Of a stretch of 64,000 bases of DNA, positions 52,984 through 62,293 are shown piece after piece. Every line of letters starts with the position of its first letter. Position 1 is the first letter of the stretch. Where the stretch lies: the NCBI RefSeq assembly GCF_008271805.1, contig NZ_VSRY01000139.1, positions 1 through 64,000 of the forward strand, given 5' to 3'. Position numbers and translations under genes: made by a program. This DNA is from Streptomyces sp. TRM49041. GTDB taxonomy: Bacteria > Actinomycetota > Actinomycetes > Streptomycetales > Streptomycetaceae. Under the pieces are notes generated by a model, which was not told the DNA's origin, made no database searches, and saw only the letters and a program-made list of their open reading frames with translations.

Positions 52984-53601
52984 ATGGCGGACATGGAGGC
53001 GTTCCGGGACGCGGTCACCAGCTGGGCGGCGGGCAGCCCCGGTGGGCCGGCCGGTGAGCTGGCCGTGCGGCTGCGCGTGCGCACTGCGGTGCTGCTGGAA
53101 GGGGCGAGCGACCTCGCCGCCGTCGAGACGCTGGCGGCCCGCTATGGCCGGGACCTGGCCGCCGAGGGGGTGTGCGTCATGCCCATGGGCGGAGCCATGA
53201 GCGTCGGCCGTTACGCCGGCCTCCTCGGGCCGCCGGGGTTGGGGCTGCGCCTCACCGGACTGTGCGATGAGGGCGAGCAGCGCTTCTACGACCGCGGTCT
53301 TGAGCGGGCGCGCGCGCCGCGCCAAGGGTTCTTCGTGTGTGTGGCCGACCTGGAGGACGAACTCATCCGGGCGCTGGGCGTGGCACAGGTCGAGGAGATC
53401 GTCCGGGCCGAGGGTGAGCTCCCGGCCTGGGAGACCTTCGTGCGCCAGCCCGCACACCAGGGCCGGCCCCCGCAGCAACAGATGCGGCGCTTCCTCGGCA
53501 CGAAGAAGGGCCGCAAGATCCGCTACGGCCGCCTCCTGGTCGAGGCCCTCGATTCCGAGCGGGTACCTGCTCCCCTGGAAAGTCTGCTCGCGAGCCTTTG
53601 A
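52984..53601 (+). CDS. Stand-alone OLD-type TOPRIM domain protein
   Basis: A 205-residue protein. The TOPRIM core has the Glu motif AVLLEGASDLAAVETLA (about 36-52), GVCVMPMGGAMSVGRYAGLL, and the acidic motif LTGLCDEGEQRFY (about 80-92), with FFVCVADLEDELIRALG after. This is the OLD-family nuclease TOPRIM, but the ABC-type ATPase that normally precedes it is absent. It may act with a separate ATPase or as a nucleotidyl hydrolase. The 373 bases after it (53602-53974) show no gene. Confidence 0.85.
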   Translation: MADMEAFRDAVTSWAAGSPGGPAGELAVRLRVRTAVLLEGASDLAAVETLAARYGRDLAAEGVCVMPMGGAMSVGRYAGLLGPPGLGLRLTGLCDEGEQRFYDRGLERARAPRQGFFVCVADLEDELIRALGVAQVEEIVRAEGELPAWETFVRQPAHQGRPPQQQMRRFLGTKKGRKIRYGRLLVEALDSERVPAPLESLLASL

Positions 53602-53974
53602 TCGAAGCGCTGATCGAGGTCGGCAGCAGCTGCTACGGCCGGTGGTCGGCGGGGGCCTTGTCGTGATCGGGGGAGACGGGTGCCGTGCCGGGCCCGGGCG
53701 AGCCCGGCACCGGAAGGGGCGGCAGGGGGGTACACGGCCCCAGGGCCTCCCGGGAGCACGCCGAGGCGGCGCCGAGGACGGTGTCGGCTCGCGTGCCGAC
53801 GGTGCGGGCCGGCGCGTCTGCCGGGCTCCTGAAGGGACAAACGGTGGGTCGCCGCGGGGACAGTACGGGGCCCGCGCGGCGTCGGGCCGCGGCGGGTCGC
53901 CGGGCGCCCGGCGGGGAGCGTCCTCGCGCTGCGGGTGCTGGTCGGACCGGCAGCCGTGACGGCTGGCCGGGGCC
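53602..53974. other. Gap between convergent genes
   Basis: About 373 bases between the stop of the TOPRIM gene and the stop of the aldehyde dehydrogenase gene on the other strand. GC-rich, no recognisable gene and no clear hairpin. Confidence 0.4.
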
Positions 53975-55414
53975 TCAGCGGGCGAACCAGCGTTGTGGCG
54001 TGGGGGCGGTGTTCTCGTAGATGTGTTTGGTCTGGCGGTACTCGGCGAGGCCCTCGTGGCCGAGCTCCCGGCCGATGCCGGAGCGCTTGAAGCCGCCCCA
54101 TTCCGCCTGTGGCAGGTACGGGCCGAAGTCATTGATCCACACCGTGCCGTGCCGCAGGCGCCGTGCGACGCGTTCGGCGCGGGCGGTGTCCGTGGTCCAT
54201 ACGGCGCCGGCGAGTCCGTAGTCGGTGTGGTTGCCCAGCTCGACGGCGCGGTCCTCGTCGGTGAAGCGCTCGACGGTCAGGATGGGTCCGAAGGTCTCCT
54301 CCTGCACGATGCGCATGTCCTGTGTGCAGTCGTCGAACACGGTGGGCCGGTAGAAGAAGCCGTTGCGCAGCTCCGGTTCGTCGGGGCGTCTGCCGCCGGC
54401 GACCAGTTTCGCGCCCTCCTGGATGCCGAGTCGGACGTAGGACTCGACTTTGTCGCGGTGCTCGGCGGAGACGAGGGGGCCGCTCTCGGTGTGCTCGTCG
54501 AGCCCGTTGCCGAGCCTGATGCGCTCGGTCCGGTCGACGAGCTCGGCGAGGAACACGTCGTGCAGGGAGTCTTCCACGATGAGCCGTGTGCCCGCCGAGC
54601 AGACTTGCCCGGCGTGGAAGAACACGGCGGTGAGGGCGTGGTCGATGGCGGTCTCGACATCGGCGTCCGCGAATACGATGTTGGGGTTCTTGCCGCCCAG
54701 TTCCAGGGCGACGTTCTTCACGGTGTCGGCTGCCGTGCGCATGATCATCTGTCCGGTCGACAGCCCGCCGGTGAAGGACACCAGGTCGACGTGGGGGCTC
54801 TCGACCAGCGGCGCGCCGGCCGTCGCGCCCGCGCCGAGGACGAGGTTGACGACGCCGGCGGGTGCACCGGCCTCCTCGATCAGCTCCACCATCTTGACGG
54901 TGGTCAGGGGGGTGATCTCGCTCGGCTTGACGACCATGGTGTTTCCGGCGGCCAGCGCGGGGGCCACCTTCCACGACGCCTGGAGCAGCGGGTAGTTCCA
55001 GGGCGTGATCAGCGCGCACACCCCGACCGGCTCGTGGACGACACGGCTGCGCACCCTCGGGTCACCCGCGTCCACCACCCGCCCGGCGTCCGCCTCGGCC
55101 TGGCCCGCGTAGTAGCGGAAAACCGCTGTCACGTCATCGACGTCGATACCGCTCTCGACCAGTGTCTTGCCGGTGTCCCGCGTCTCCAGCCGGGCGATCT
55201 CCGCGCGGTCCCGCTGGAGGTAATCCGCCGTTCTGTGCAGCAGTTCGGAGCGCTGTCGCGGGGTCCATGAGGGCCAGGCTCCGTGGTCGAACGCGGCCCT
55301 CGCCGCGGCCACGGCCGCGAGCGCGTCGGCCCGGTCTCCCTCGTCGACCGTTCGGACCACGGACTGGTCGTAGGGGTTCAGGATGTCGCGTGTGGCGCCA
55401 CCGGAGGCGGCCAT
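53975..55414 (-). CDS. betB: Betaine-aldehyde dehydrogenase
   Basis: A 479-residue NAD-dependent aldehyde dehydrogenase. Catalytic Glu is in VALELGGKNPN and Cys in FHAGQVCSAGTRLIV. Other family blocks are NYPLLQASWKVAPALAAGNT MVVKPSEITPLTT and EETFGPILTVERF. It should oxidise betaine aldehyde to glycine betaine. The coding sequence appears to extend about ten residues upstream (SLFIGGKW in frame), but no ATG or GTG is found there, so the real start is uncertain. It is divergent from betA and betT, which supply betaine aldehyde and choline. The shared promoter gap is about 143 bases. Confidence 0.9.
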   Translation of the reverse strand: MAASGGATRDILNPYDQSVVRTVDEGDRADALAAVAAARAAFDHGAWPSWTPRQRSELLHRTADYLQRDRAEIARLETRDTGKTLVESGIDVDDVTAVFRYYAGQAEADAGRVVDAGDPRVRSRVVHEPVGVCALITPWNYPLLQASWKVAPALAAGNTMVVKPSEITPLTTVKMVELIEEAGAPAGVVNLVLGAGATAGAPLVESPHVDLVSFTGGLSTGQMIMRTAADTVKNVALELGGKNPNIVFADADVETAIDHALTAVFFHAGQVCSAGTRLIVEDSLHDVFLAELVDRTERIRLGNGLDEHTESGPLVSAEHRDKVESYVRLGIQEGAKLVAGGRRPDEPELRNGFFYRPTVFDDCTQDMRIVQEETFGPILTVERFTDEDRAVELGNHTDYGLAGAVWTTDTARAERVARRLRHGTVWINDFGPYLPQAEWGGFKRSGIGRELGHEGLAEYRQTKHIYENTAPTPQRWFAR

Positions 55415-55557
55415 CCACTTTCCGCCGATGAACAGACTGGACGTGGCAGTCCTTCCCCGGTTGAGCCGAATGTAGCCGGCACCGTTGTGCGCAGAAATTC
55501 CTCGCCGTTTATCTTTAGCGCGTCACGCTGGGGAGCGCAAAGAACCCGAGGAGCGGC

Positions 55558-57216
55558 ATGGGCCGGACGGAGTACGACTACATCATCGTCGGCGGAGGCT
55601 CGGCAGGCTGCGCACTGGCCAACCGGCTCAGTGCGGACCCGGGCAACAAAGTCCTCGTGCTGGAGGCGGGCCGGCCGGACTGGATCTGGGACATCCTCAC
55701 CCATATGCCTGCCGCGCTGACGATGGTCATCGGTAACCGGTTCTACGACTGGTGCTACTACTCCGAACCGGAGCCTTTCATGGACGGCAGGCGCGTCAGC
55801 CACGGACGGGGGCGACTGCTCGGCGGATCGAGTTCCATCAATGGGATGATTTTCCAGCGCGGTAATCCCATGGACCTGGAACGCTGGGCGGCCGATGCCG
55901 GAATGGAATCCTGGGACTACGCGCACTGCCTGCCGTATTTCAAGCGGATGGAGCACTGCGTGGCCGGGGCCGACGACTGGCGCGGCCAGGGCGGCCCGCT
56001 GTGGCTGGAGCGCGGTCCTGCGACCAACCCGCTCTTCTCCGCGTTTCTGGAGGCGGCGCAGCAGGCCGGCCACTCGCTGACCTCCGATGTCAACGGCTAC
56101 CGGCAGGAAGGGTTCGCCCGCTTCGACCGCAACATCCGCCGGGGGCGGCGCTGGTCGGCCGCGCGTGCCTACGTCCATCCGGTGAAGAAGCGGCCGAACC
56201 TCACGGTGCAGTGCTTCTCGCAGGTGGACCGGGTGCTGTTCAAGGGCAAGCGGGCCGTGGGGGTGGCCTACCGCCGGTGGGGCCGGGAACACCGGCAGGC
56301 CCACGGCGGCGAGGTGATTCTCTGCGGCGGCGCGATCAACACGCCACAACTGCTGCAGTTGTCAGGTATCGGGAACCCCGACGAACTCAGGCCGCTGGGT
56401 ATCGACATGGTGCACGAGCTGCGCGGCGTCGGGGAAAACCTCCAGGACCACCTGGAAGTCTATGTGCAGCACGCCTGCAAGCAGCCGATCTCGTACAATC
56501 CGGCGCTCAAATGGTCCCACCGCCCCGCGATCGGGCTCCGGTGGCTGCTTTTTCGCACCGGACCGGCGGCTACGAACCATTTCGAGGCCGGCGGATTCGT
56601 ACGCGGCAACGAGACGGTGCAGTACCCCAACCTGATGTTCCATTTCCTGCCCATCGCCGTGCGCTACGACGGCACCCCGGTGGGCGCCGAGCACGGCTAC
56701 CAGGTGCACATCGGCCCCATGTACTCCGATGTGCGCGGGTCGGTGAAAATCAAATCCCGGGATCCGAAGGCGCATCCGGCGCTGCGGTTCAACTATCTCT
56801 CCACCCCCAACGACCGGAAGGAGTGGGTGGAGGCGATCCGCGTCGCACGGGACATCCTGTCCCAGCCGGCCTTCGCCGACTACGACGCGGGCGAGCTGTC
56901 TCCCGGTCCCGGGGTGAACACGGACGAGGAGATCCTGGACTGGGTGGCCCGCGACGCCGAGACCGCCTACCACCCGTCGTGCACCGCCCGCATGGGTGTC
57001 GACGAGATGTCCGTACTGGACCCGACGTCCATGCGGGTGCACGGCGTCGAGGGGCTGCGGGTGGTCGACGCGTCGGCGATGCCGTACCTCACCAACGGGA
57101 ACATCTACGCCCCGGTGATGATGCTCGCCGAGAAGGCCGCCGACCTCATTCTCGGCAACACGCCGTTGGCGCCGGCCACGGTCGATTTCTACCGGCACCG
57201 GACACCGGAGAACTGA
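55558..57216 (+). CDS. betA: Choline dehydrogenase (GMC oxidoreductase)
   Basis: A 552-residue FAD enzyme. The FAD-binding motif is [18 protein letters not shown]; the GMC signatures are [20 protein letters not shown] and [20 protein letters not shown]. The catalytic His is in [12 protein letters not shown] with a second-site Asn in [16 protein letters not shown]. It converts choline to betaine aldehyde, which BetB finishes. GAGGAGCGGC precedes the ATG. The transporter gene follows after four bases. It acts at the inner membrane side. Confidence 0.95.
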   Translation: MGRTEYDYIIVGGGSAGCALANRLSADPGNKVLVLEAGRPDWIWDILTHMPAALTMVIGNRFYDWCYYSEPEPFMDGRRVSHGRGRLLGGSSSINGMIFQRGNPMDLERWAADAGMESWDYAHCLPYFKRMEHCVAGADDWRGQGGPLWLERGPATNPLFSAFLEAAQQAGHSLTSDVNGYRQEGFARFDRNIRRGRRWSAARAYVHPVKKRPNLTVQCFSQVDRVLFKGKRAVGVAYRRWGREHRQAHGGEVILCGGAINTPQLLQLSGIGNPDELRPLGIDMVHELRGVGENLQDHLEVYVQHACKQPISYNPALKWSHRPAIGLRWLLFRTGPAATNHFEAGGFVRGNETVQYPNLMFHFLPIAVRYDGTPVGAEHGYQVHIGPMYSDVRGSVKIKSRDPKAHPALRFNYLSTPNDRKEWVEAIRVARDILSQPAFADYDAGELSPGPGVNTDEEILDWVARDAETAYHPSCTARMGVDEMSVLDPTSMRVHGVEGLRVVDASAMPYLTNGNIYAPVMMLAEKAADLILGNTPLAPATVDFYRHRTPEN

Positions 57217-57220
57217 CACC

Positions 57221-59350
57221 GTGTCGATCGATCGGACGAGCGGCGACGCGGCGGAGCAGCAGGACCCCACGGCACCGGCCCCGGGGAGGGACAGCAGGCT
57301 CAAGCCCGTCGTCTTCTTCGGGTCGTCGGTGCTGATCCTCGCCATCTCGATCTGGGCGATCATCACCCCGACAGGCGCCGAGGACGCCATCGGCGTACTG
57401 GTGGGATGGATCTCCTCGGGATTCGGCTGGTACTACTTCCTCGCCGCCACCCTGTACCTGTTGTTCGTCGTGTTCGTGGCGGCGTCCCGGTACGGGGCCA
57501 TCAAGCTCGGGCCGCAGCACTCCACCCCCGACTACGGGCTGTTCGCCTGGGCGACCATGCTGTTCGCGGCGGGTATCGGCATCGACCTGATGTTCTTCTC
57601 CGTCGCCGGGCCGGTCACCCACTATCTCGCGCCCCCGGAGGGAGACCCGCAGACCGTGGAGGCGGCGCGGCAGGCGGTGGTGTGGACGCTGTTCCACTAC
57701 GGCATCACCGGATGGGCGATGTACGCGCTGATGGGCATGGCGCTCGGCTACTTCGCCTTCCGCTACCGCCTCCCGCTGGCGATCCGGTCCGCGCTGTACC
57801 CGATCATCGGCAGACGCATCCACGGGCGGGTCGGCGACGCGGTCGACCTCGCGGCCATCCTGGGCACGGTCTTCGGTATCTCCGTGTCGCTCGGCATCGG
57901 TGTCGTGCAGCTGAACTACGGGCTGACGTTCCTCTTCGACGTCCCCCAGGGGACCGCCGCGCAGATCGGCCTGATCATCGTCGCCGTGGTCCTGGCCACC
58001 GTATCCGCCGTGGCGGGCGTGGACCGGGGTATCCGGCGGCTGTCCGAACTGAACGTCGTCCTCGCCATCATCCTGATGCTCTACATGCTGTTCGTCGACA
58101 GCCCCATCCGGCTCCTCAACAGCCTCATCCTCAACATCGGCGACTACGTCAGCCGCTTCCCGTCGATGACGCTGAACACCTTCGCCTACGACCAGCCGAC
58201 CGACTGGCTCAACGCCTGGACGCTGTTCTTCTGGGCCTGGTGGGTCGCCTGGGCACCGTTCGTCGGGCTCTTCCTGGCCAGGATCTCGCGCGGCCGCACC
58301 ATCCGGCAGTTCGTGGCGGCGACGCTGGTCATCCCGTTCCTGTTCACTCTGACCTTCCTGTCCGTCTTCGGCAACAGCGCGCTCGGCCTGGTGCGGGCCG
58401 GCAACGCCGAGTTCGGCGCAACCGCCGCGAACGCCCCCGAACAAGGCTTCTACGAGCTGCTCGCCCAGTTCCCCGGAGCAACGTTCAGCGCCGGACTGGC
58501 CACCTTCGTCGGGTTGCTCCTCTATGTCACCTCGGCGGACTCCGGTGCGCTGGTGATGAGCAACCTCAGCTCCCATCTGCGCACCCCACTGACCGACGCG
58601 CCCTCCTGGGTGCGCATCTTCTGGGCGGCGGCGACCGGACTGCTCACGCTGGCCATGCTCCTCGTCGGTGGTGTGCAGGCGCTGACCAACGCGACGATCA
58701 TCATGGGCCTGCCGTTCTCGTTCGTGATGTTCCTCATCATCTGGGGCCTGTACAAGGCGCTGCGCATCGAACGGATGAGGGAGGACGCGCTGACCACCAC
58801 CCTGCCGTCGTCGCTGTCGGGACGGACCATGAACCGCGGCCAGACCGCGGAGTGGAACTGGCGGCGGCGCCTCGCGAGGGCGATGAGCTTCCCCACGAAG
58901 CGGGCCGCGACCAGGTTTCTGGACGAGGTATGCCGCCCGGCGTTCCAGGACGTCGCGGCTGAGCTGAGCCGGCAGGGTGCGGAGGCATCGATCGTCGAGG
59001 GGGTGGACGAGGAGGTGGGCGTCCCACACATGGAACTGAGGGTTCCGATGGGGGGAACCGAGGTCTTCGTCTACCGCGTGTGGCCGGTGGAGGTGGCCAC
59101 CCCGGGGTTCGCGATCCGAGCCGTCACGGAGCACGACACATATGTGCGTTTCGAGGTGCACCTGGCCGAGGGCAGCCAGGGCTACGACGTGATGGGCTAC
59201 AGCAAGGAGCAGCTCATCGGCAACATCCTCGACCAGTACGAGCGGCACCTGGAGTTCCTGCGGCTGCACCGCGAGGCCACGGCCCGCTCTTCGCTGCCCG
59301 ACCATCGGCCCGACACGGCCGAGGTGCACCTGCCCGAGAAGGACATCTGA
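57221..59350 (+). CDS. betT: BCCT-family choline/betaine transporter
   Basis: A 709-residue transporter of the betaine/choline/carnitine family. About twelve helices span residues 27-520. The signature FFWAWWVAWAPFVGLFLARI SRGRT is complete. A long cytoplasmic C-terminal domain (about 530-709) ends GYDVMGYSKEQLIGNILDQY, as in BetT-type osmosensing transporters. It imports choline for BetA/BetB. The start is GTG 57221, four bases after betA. A hairpin after its stop (59363-59392) ends the operon. Confidence 0.95.
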   Translation: MSIDRTSGDAAEQQDPTAPAPGRDSRLKPVVFFGSSVLILAISIWAIITPTGAEDAIGVLVGWISSGFGWYYFLAATLYLLFVVFVAASRYGAIKLGPQHSTPDYGLFAWATMLFAAGIGIDLMFFSVAGPVTHYLAPPEGDPQTVEAARQAVVWTLFHYGITGWAMYALMGMALGYFAFRYRLPLAIRSALYPIIGRRIHGRVGDAVDLAAILGTVFGISVSLGIGVVQLNYGLTFLFDVPQGTAAQIGLIIVAVVLATVSAVAGVDRGIRRLSELNVVLAIILMLYMLFVDSPIRLLNSLILNIGDYVSRFPSMTLNTFAYDQPTDWLNAWTLFFWAWWVAWAPFVGLFLARISRGRTIRQFVAATLVIPFLFTLTFLSVFGNSALGLVRAGNAEFGATAANAPEQGFYELLAQFPGATFSAGLATFVGLLLYVTSADSGALVMSNLSSHLRTPLTDAPSWVRIFWAAATGLLTLAMLLVGGVQALTNATIIMGLPFSFVMFLIIWGLYKALRIERMREDALTTTLPSSLSGRTMNRGQTAEWNWRRRLARAMSFPTKRAATRFLDEVCRPAFQDVAAELSRQGAEASIVEGVDEEVGVPHMELRVPMGGTEVFVYRVWPVEVATPGFAIRAVTEHDTYVRFEVHLAEGSQGYDVMGYSKEQLIGNILDQYERHLEFLRLHREATARSSLPDHRPDTAEVHLPEKDI

Positions 59351-59362
59351 CGCCTGACAACC

Positions 59363-59392
59363 GTGCGGTCCGGACGCCGCCCCGGACCGCAC
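59363..59392. terminator. Hairpin terminator after betT
   Basis: GTGCGGTCCGG (59363-59373) and CCGGACCGCAC (59382-59392) form a perfect 11-bp stem around an 8-base loop, 13 bases after the betT stop. Confidence 0.75.
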
Positions 59393-59418
59393 AGGGTGCC
59401 GCGCCCGCTTGAGGTCGC

Positions 59419-59470
59419 ACCATCCAGTGAGCGGAACGACCATCCAGTCCGTGGTACAACCCTGTACCAC
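59419..59470. promoter_or_regulatory. Candidate operators: 20-bp-spaced direct repeat and palindrome
   Basis: ACCATCCAGT occurs at 59419-59428 and again at 59439-59448, exactly 20 bp apart, with GAGCGGAACG between them. Directly after is the inverted repeat GTGGTACA ... TGTACCAC (59451-59470). They lie 81-132 bases before the DUF485 gene. The GCGGAAC element recalls IclR-type sites that control acid-uptake genes. Assignment is tentative. Confidence 0.45.
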
Positions 59471-59550
59471 CGCTCTTACCGGCAAGTAACATGCGCGCAC
59501 CAACCAGCCGCACTCGCCCGCCTCCCCCACGGCGGCAAGGAGCAACCTCC

Positions 59551-60063
59551 ATGTCGTACCACCAGCCCTTCCCGGATCCGCCCCCCACGCCCGGAGCCTG
59601 GAAGCCGGTCACTCACCCCTGGGACGCGCCCCCGCCGCAGCGTGAAGACCCGCTTGAGCCGCACTCGCCCCACGGCGACCTCGCCGCGCTCCGCTCCGGC
59701 TACCGCAGACTGCGCCGTGTCGCGACGCTCACCGCACTCGGGTATTTCACCCTTTTCCTCCTCCTCGCCGCCTTCGCGCCCGGGCTGATGACCAGCCGGA
59801 TCAGCGGCGGGCTCAACACCGGCCTGCTGCTGGGGCTCTGCCAGCTCCCCGTGGCTCTCGCGGCGATCGCCCTGTACGAACGCATCGCCCGCTCCCGCAT
59901 CGACCCGCTCACCGCGTCCATCCGTGAACACACCGGTCGGGCCCCGCAGGAGACCCGCACGGCCCGGCCCCGCGGCGGCCCCTGGGCGGAGGCTCCCGGG
60001 CGGCCCCTCGGCCGGGGACAGTCACAGTGGCCCGGCGCGCCCACGGGAGGTGCGCGGTCATGA
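59551..60063 (+). CDS. DUF485-family membrane protein
   Basis: A 170-residue protein with a Pro-rich cytoplasmic N-terminus. The DUF485 core is LRSGYRRLRRVATLTALGYF TLFLLLAAFAPGLMTSRISG then NTGLLLGLCQLPVALAAIAL YERIARSRIDP, with two membrane helices. This family accompanies sodium:solute symporters for acetate and other monocarboxylates. AAGGAG at 59537-59542 supports the ATG. The stop overlaps the symporter start (ATGA). Confidence 0.92.
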   Translation: MSYHQPFPDPPPTPGAWKPVTHPWDAPPPQREDPLEPHSPHGDLAALRSGYRRLRRVATLTALGYFTLFLLLAAFAPGLMTSRISGGLNTGLLLGLCQLPVALAAIALYERIARSRIDPLTASIREHTGRAPQETRTARPRGGPWAEAPGRPLGRGQSQWPGAPTGGARS

Positions 60064-61676
60064 CCGAGTTCAGCTCCCAGGCCCAGACCATGTCGCTGAT
60101 CGCGTTCATCGCCGTCGTCACGGTCACGCTGCTGCTGTGTGTGATGACCGGACCCGACGACGAGGACCTGAGCGAGTACTACACCGGCTACCGCTCGTTG
60201 TCGCCTGTGCAGAGCGGTCTCGCCATCGCGGGTGACTACATCTCGGCCGGCACCGTGCTCGGCACCATCGGCATCATCGCGCTCCTCGGCTTCGACGGCG
60301 TCACGCTCGCCCTGAGCACGGTGCTCTCACTGGTCCTGATGATGTTCCTGCTCGCCGAGCCTCTGCGGAACGCCGGCCGGTTCACGCTCGGTGACGTCTT
60401 CACCCGCCGCGCCGCCGGTCCCGCCGTGCGGATCACCACGACCGCGGTCACACTGACCGCGCTGCTGCCGCTGGTGATCTTCCAGCTCGCGGGCGCGGGC
60501 GACCTGCTCGCCGTCGTACTCGGTTTCCATTCCGACGGCTTCAAGTCCGGGGCGATCGTTTCCCTCGGCCTGCTGATGATCGTGTACGCGGCGATCGGCG
60601 GGATGAAGGGCACCGCGTTCATCCAGATCGTCAAGACCGTCGTCCTGCTCAGCGCGGCCACCGCCATCGCGGTGCTGGTGCTCAACCGGTTCGACTTCAG
60701 CCTGCCCGTGCTGCTGGACACCGCCCAACGCGGGAGCGGGGCGGGGGACGCGTATCTTGCATCCGGGCTGCAGTTCGCGGGCGACGATCTCGACATGATC
60801 GGAACACAGTTGACGATCGTGCTGGGCGCGGCGGTGCTGCCGCACATCACGATGCGCATGTTCAGCTCGCGCAGCGCGGCGGCCGTGCGGCGCTCGATGT
60901 CCTGGGCGGTTTCGACCGTCGTCGTGACCTGCCTGCTGCTCACCGTGATCGGCTTCGGAGCGGCCGCGATCGTCGGGCACAAGGGGCTGGTCGCCGGTGA
61001 CCCGCAGGGGCAGACCGCATTTCTGATGGTCACTCAGGCCGTACTCGGCACGGACCCCGACACCATCGAGACGCTGCTGTTCACGGCCGTGGCCACAGCC
61101 ATCTTCCTCACTCTGCTCGCCTCGGTCGCCGGGATCACCCTGGCCTGCGCCAACACCCTGGCGCACGATCTGATCGCGCACGGGTTGCGCAGGGCGGCCC
61201 CGAAGCACTCGACGGAGACGGCCATCGCGCGGGCCGCAGCGGCGGGCGTCGGTCTCCTCGCGATCGCTTTCGCGGCCGCTGCCCGGGACCTGAACCTTCA
61301 GGCGCTGCTCACACTTTCCTTCTGCGTCGGCGCGTCCGCGATCGCCCCGGCGCTCGTCTACAGCCTCTTCTGGCGCCGCTACACCCGTACGGGCCTGCTC
61401 GCCACCCTCATCGTGGGCACCGCCGCCTCGCTCATCCTGATGGCCGGCAGCAATCTGATGTCGGGATCACCGCAGTCCGTCTTCCCCGACCACGACTTCA
61501 ACTGGTTCCCGTTCACCACGAGCGGCATCGTCTCCGTACCGCTCGGCTTCCTGGCCGGCTGGCTCGCCACGGTGCTCCACGACCGGGGCGCGGCGGATCA
61601 GCGCCGTCGTTACGAGGAGGTGGAACCGATCTTCCTGGCCGGCACGCCGACCGGGGCGGACGGCACCCGGTCCTGA
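60060..61676 (+). CDS. Sodium:solute symporter (ActP/MctC-like)
   Basis: A 538-residue SSS-family transporter with about 13 helices. Core segments are SGLAIAGDYISAGTVLGTIG, FTLGDVFTRRAAGPAVRITT, LPHITMRMFSSRSAAAVRRS and ASVAGITLACANTLAHDLIA. The type with a preceding DUF485 gene is typical of acetate/pyruvate-type monocarboxylate uptake. It is translationally coupled to DUF485. A weak hairpin follows at about 61707-61722. Confidence 0.93.
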   Translation: MTEFSSQAQTMSLIAFIAVVTVTLLLCVMTGPDDEDLSEYYTGYRSLSPVQSGLAIAGDYISAGTVLGTIGIIALLGFDGVTLALSTVLSLVLMMFLLAEPLRNAGRFTLGDVFTRRAAGPAVRITTTAVTLTALLPLVIFQLAGAGDLLAVVLGFHSDGFKSGAIVSLGLLMIVYAAIGGMKGTAFIQIVKTVVLLSAATAIAVLVLNRFDFSLPVLLDTAQRGSGAGDAYLASGLQFAGDDLDMIGTQLTIVLGAAVLPHITMRMFSSRSAAAVRRSMSWAVSTVVVTCLLLTVIGFGAAAIVGHKGLVAGDPQGQTAFLMVTQAVLGTDPDTIETLLFTAVATAIFLTLLASVAGITLACANTLAHDLIAHGLRRAAPKHSTETAIARAAAAGVGLLAIAFAAAARDLNLQALLTLSFCVGASAIAPALVYSLFWRRYTRTGLLATLIVGTAASLILMAGSNLMSGSPQSVFPDHDFNWFPFTTSGIVSVPLGFLAGWLATVLHDRGAADQRRRYEEVEPIFLAGTPTGADGTRS

Positions 61677-61746
61677 CCGCGGCGAGCCGAGGCAGTCGGC
61701 CGGTACGCCAGGGGCCTGGCGGCGGGGGTCGGCGGCTGAACGGGGG

Positions 61747-62142
61747 ATGTCAGTGGAGGCGTTTAACGTGACGGGCATGATCGATGCCGAGGTGGTCCGC
61801 CGTGTCGCGATGTCCTTCCCCGAGACGGTGGAGAAGGAGGCGTGGGGCATGCCCACGTTCCGCGTGGCCGGGAAGATGTACCTGACGATTCCCGATGACG
61901 AGACGTCCATTGCGGTGCGCTGCCCCAGACAGGAGCGCGGAGAGCTGATCGCCGCCGAGCCGGAGAAGTTCTGGGTCCCGCCGCACGAGGCGAGTTCCGC
62001 GTGGGTCAGGGTACGGCTCGGTGCTCTGGAAGACCTTGACGAGCTGCGCGACATCGTCGTGGACTCGTGGCGGCAGGCGGCGCCGGACAGGTTGACCGAG
62101 AAGTACCCCGGCCTGCGCCCTGGCGCGGCGCCCGGCGAGTGA
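61747..62142 (+). CDS. MmcQ/YjbR-family DNA-binding-fold protein
   Basis: A small protein of about 120-131 residues of the MmcQ/YjbR fold: VVRRVAMSFPETVEKEAWGM PTFRVAGKMYLTIPDDETSI AVRCPRQERGELIAAEPEKF and VRVRLGALEDLDELRDIVVD SW. Possible starts are ATG 61747, GTG 61768 (GGAGG 9 bases upstream) and ATG 61777 (MIDAEVVRRVA, the usual family beginning). The longest is reported. Cytoplasmic; biochemical role unknown. Confidence 0.88.
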   Translation: MSVEAFNVTGMIDAEVVRRVAMSFPETVEKEAWGMPTFRVAGKMYLTIPDDETSIAVRCPRQERGELIAAEPEKFWVPPHEASSAWVRVRLGALEDLDELRDIVVDSWRQAAPDRLTEKYPGLRPGAAPGE

Positions 62143-62293
62143 CCGCGCGACGGCACTCGCTCAGCGGCGTGGCGGCGCACTGCTCGCACGGCAGCCCCTT
62201 CCTGGTGCCCGGTGCAGTGCCCAGGCTCGACAGCCGTCCGTCGGGGCGGGCCCGCGCAGGGGACATCCAGGGGGAGCGTGCCCTTGGGAGTGG

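Noticed and set aside
53523..54101. Minus-strand open frame resembling a proline-rich protein
   Set aside because: Runs across the TOPRIM gene end, the gap and the betB end; shadow of real genes.
61706..61722. Short dyad CGCCAGG-GG-CCTGGCG after the symporter
   Set aside because: Only a 7-bp stem with a 2-base loop; too weak to call a terminator with confidence.
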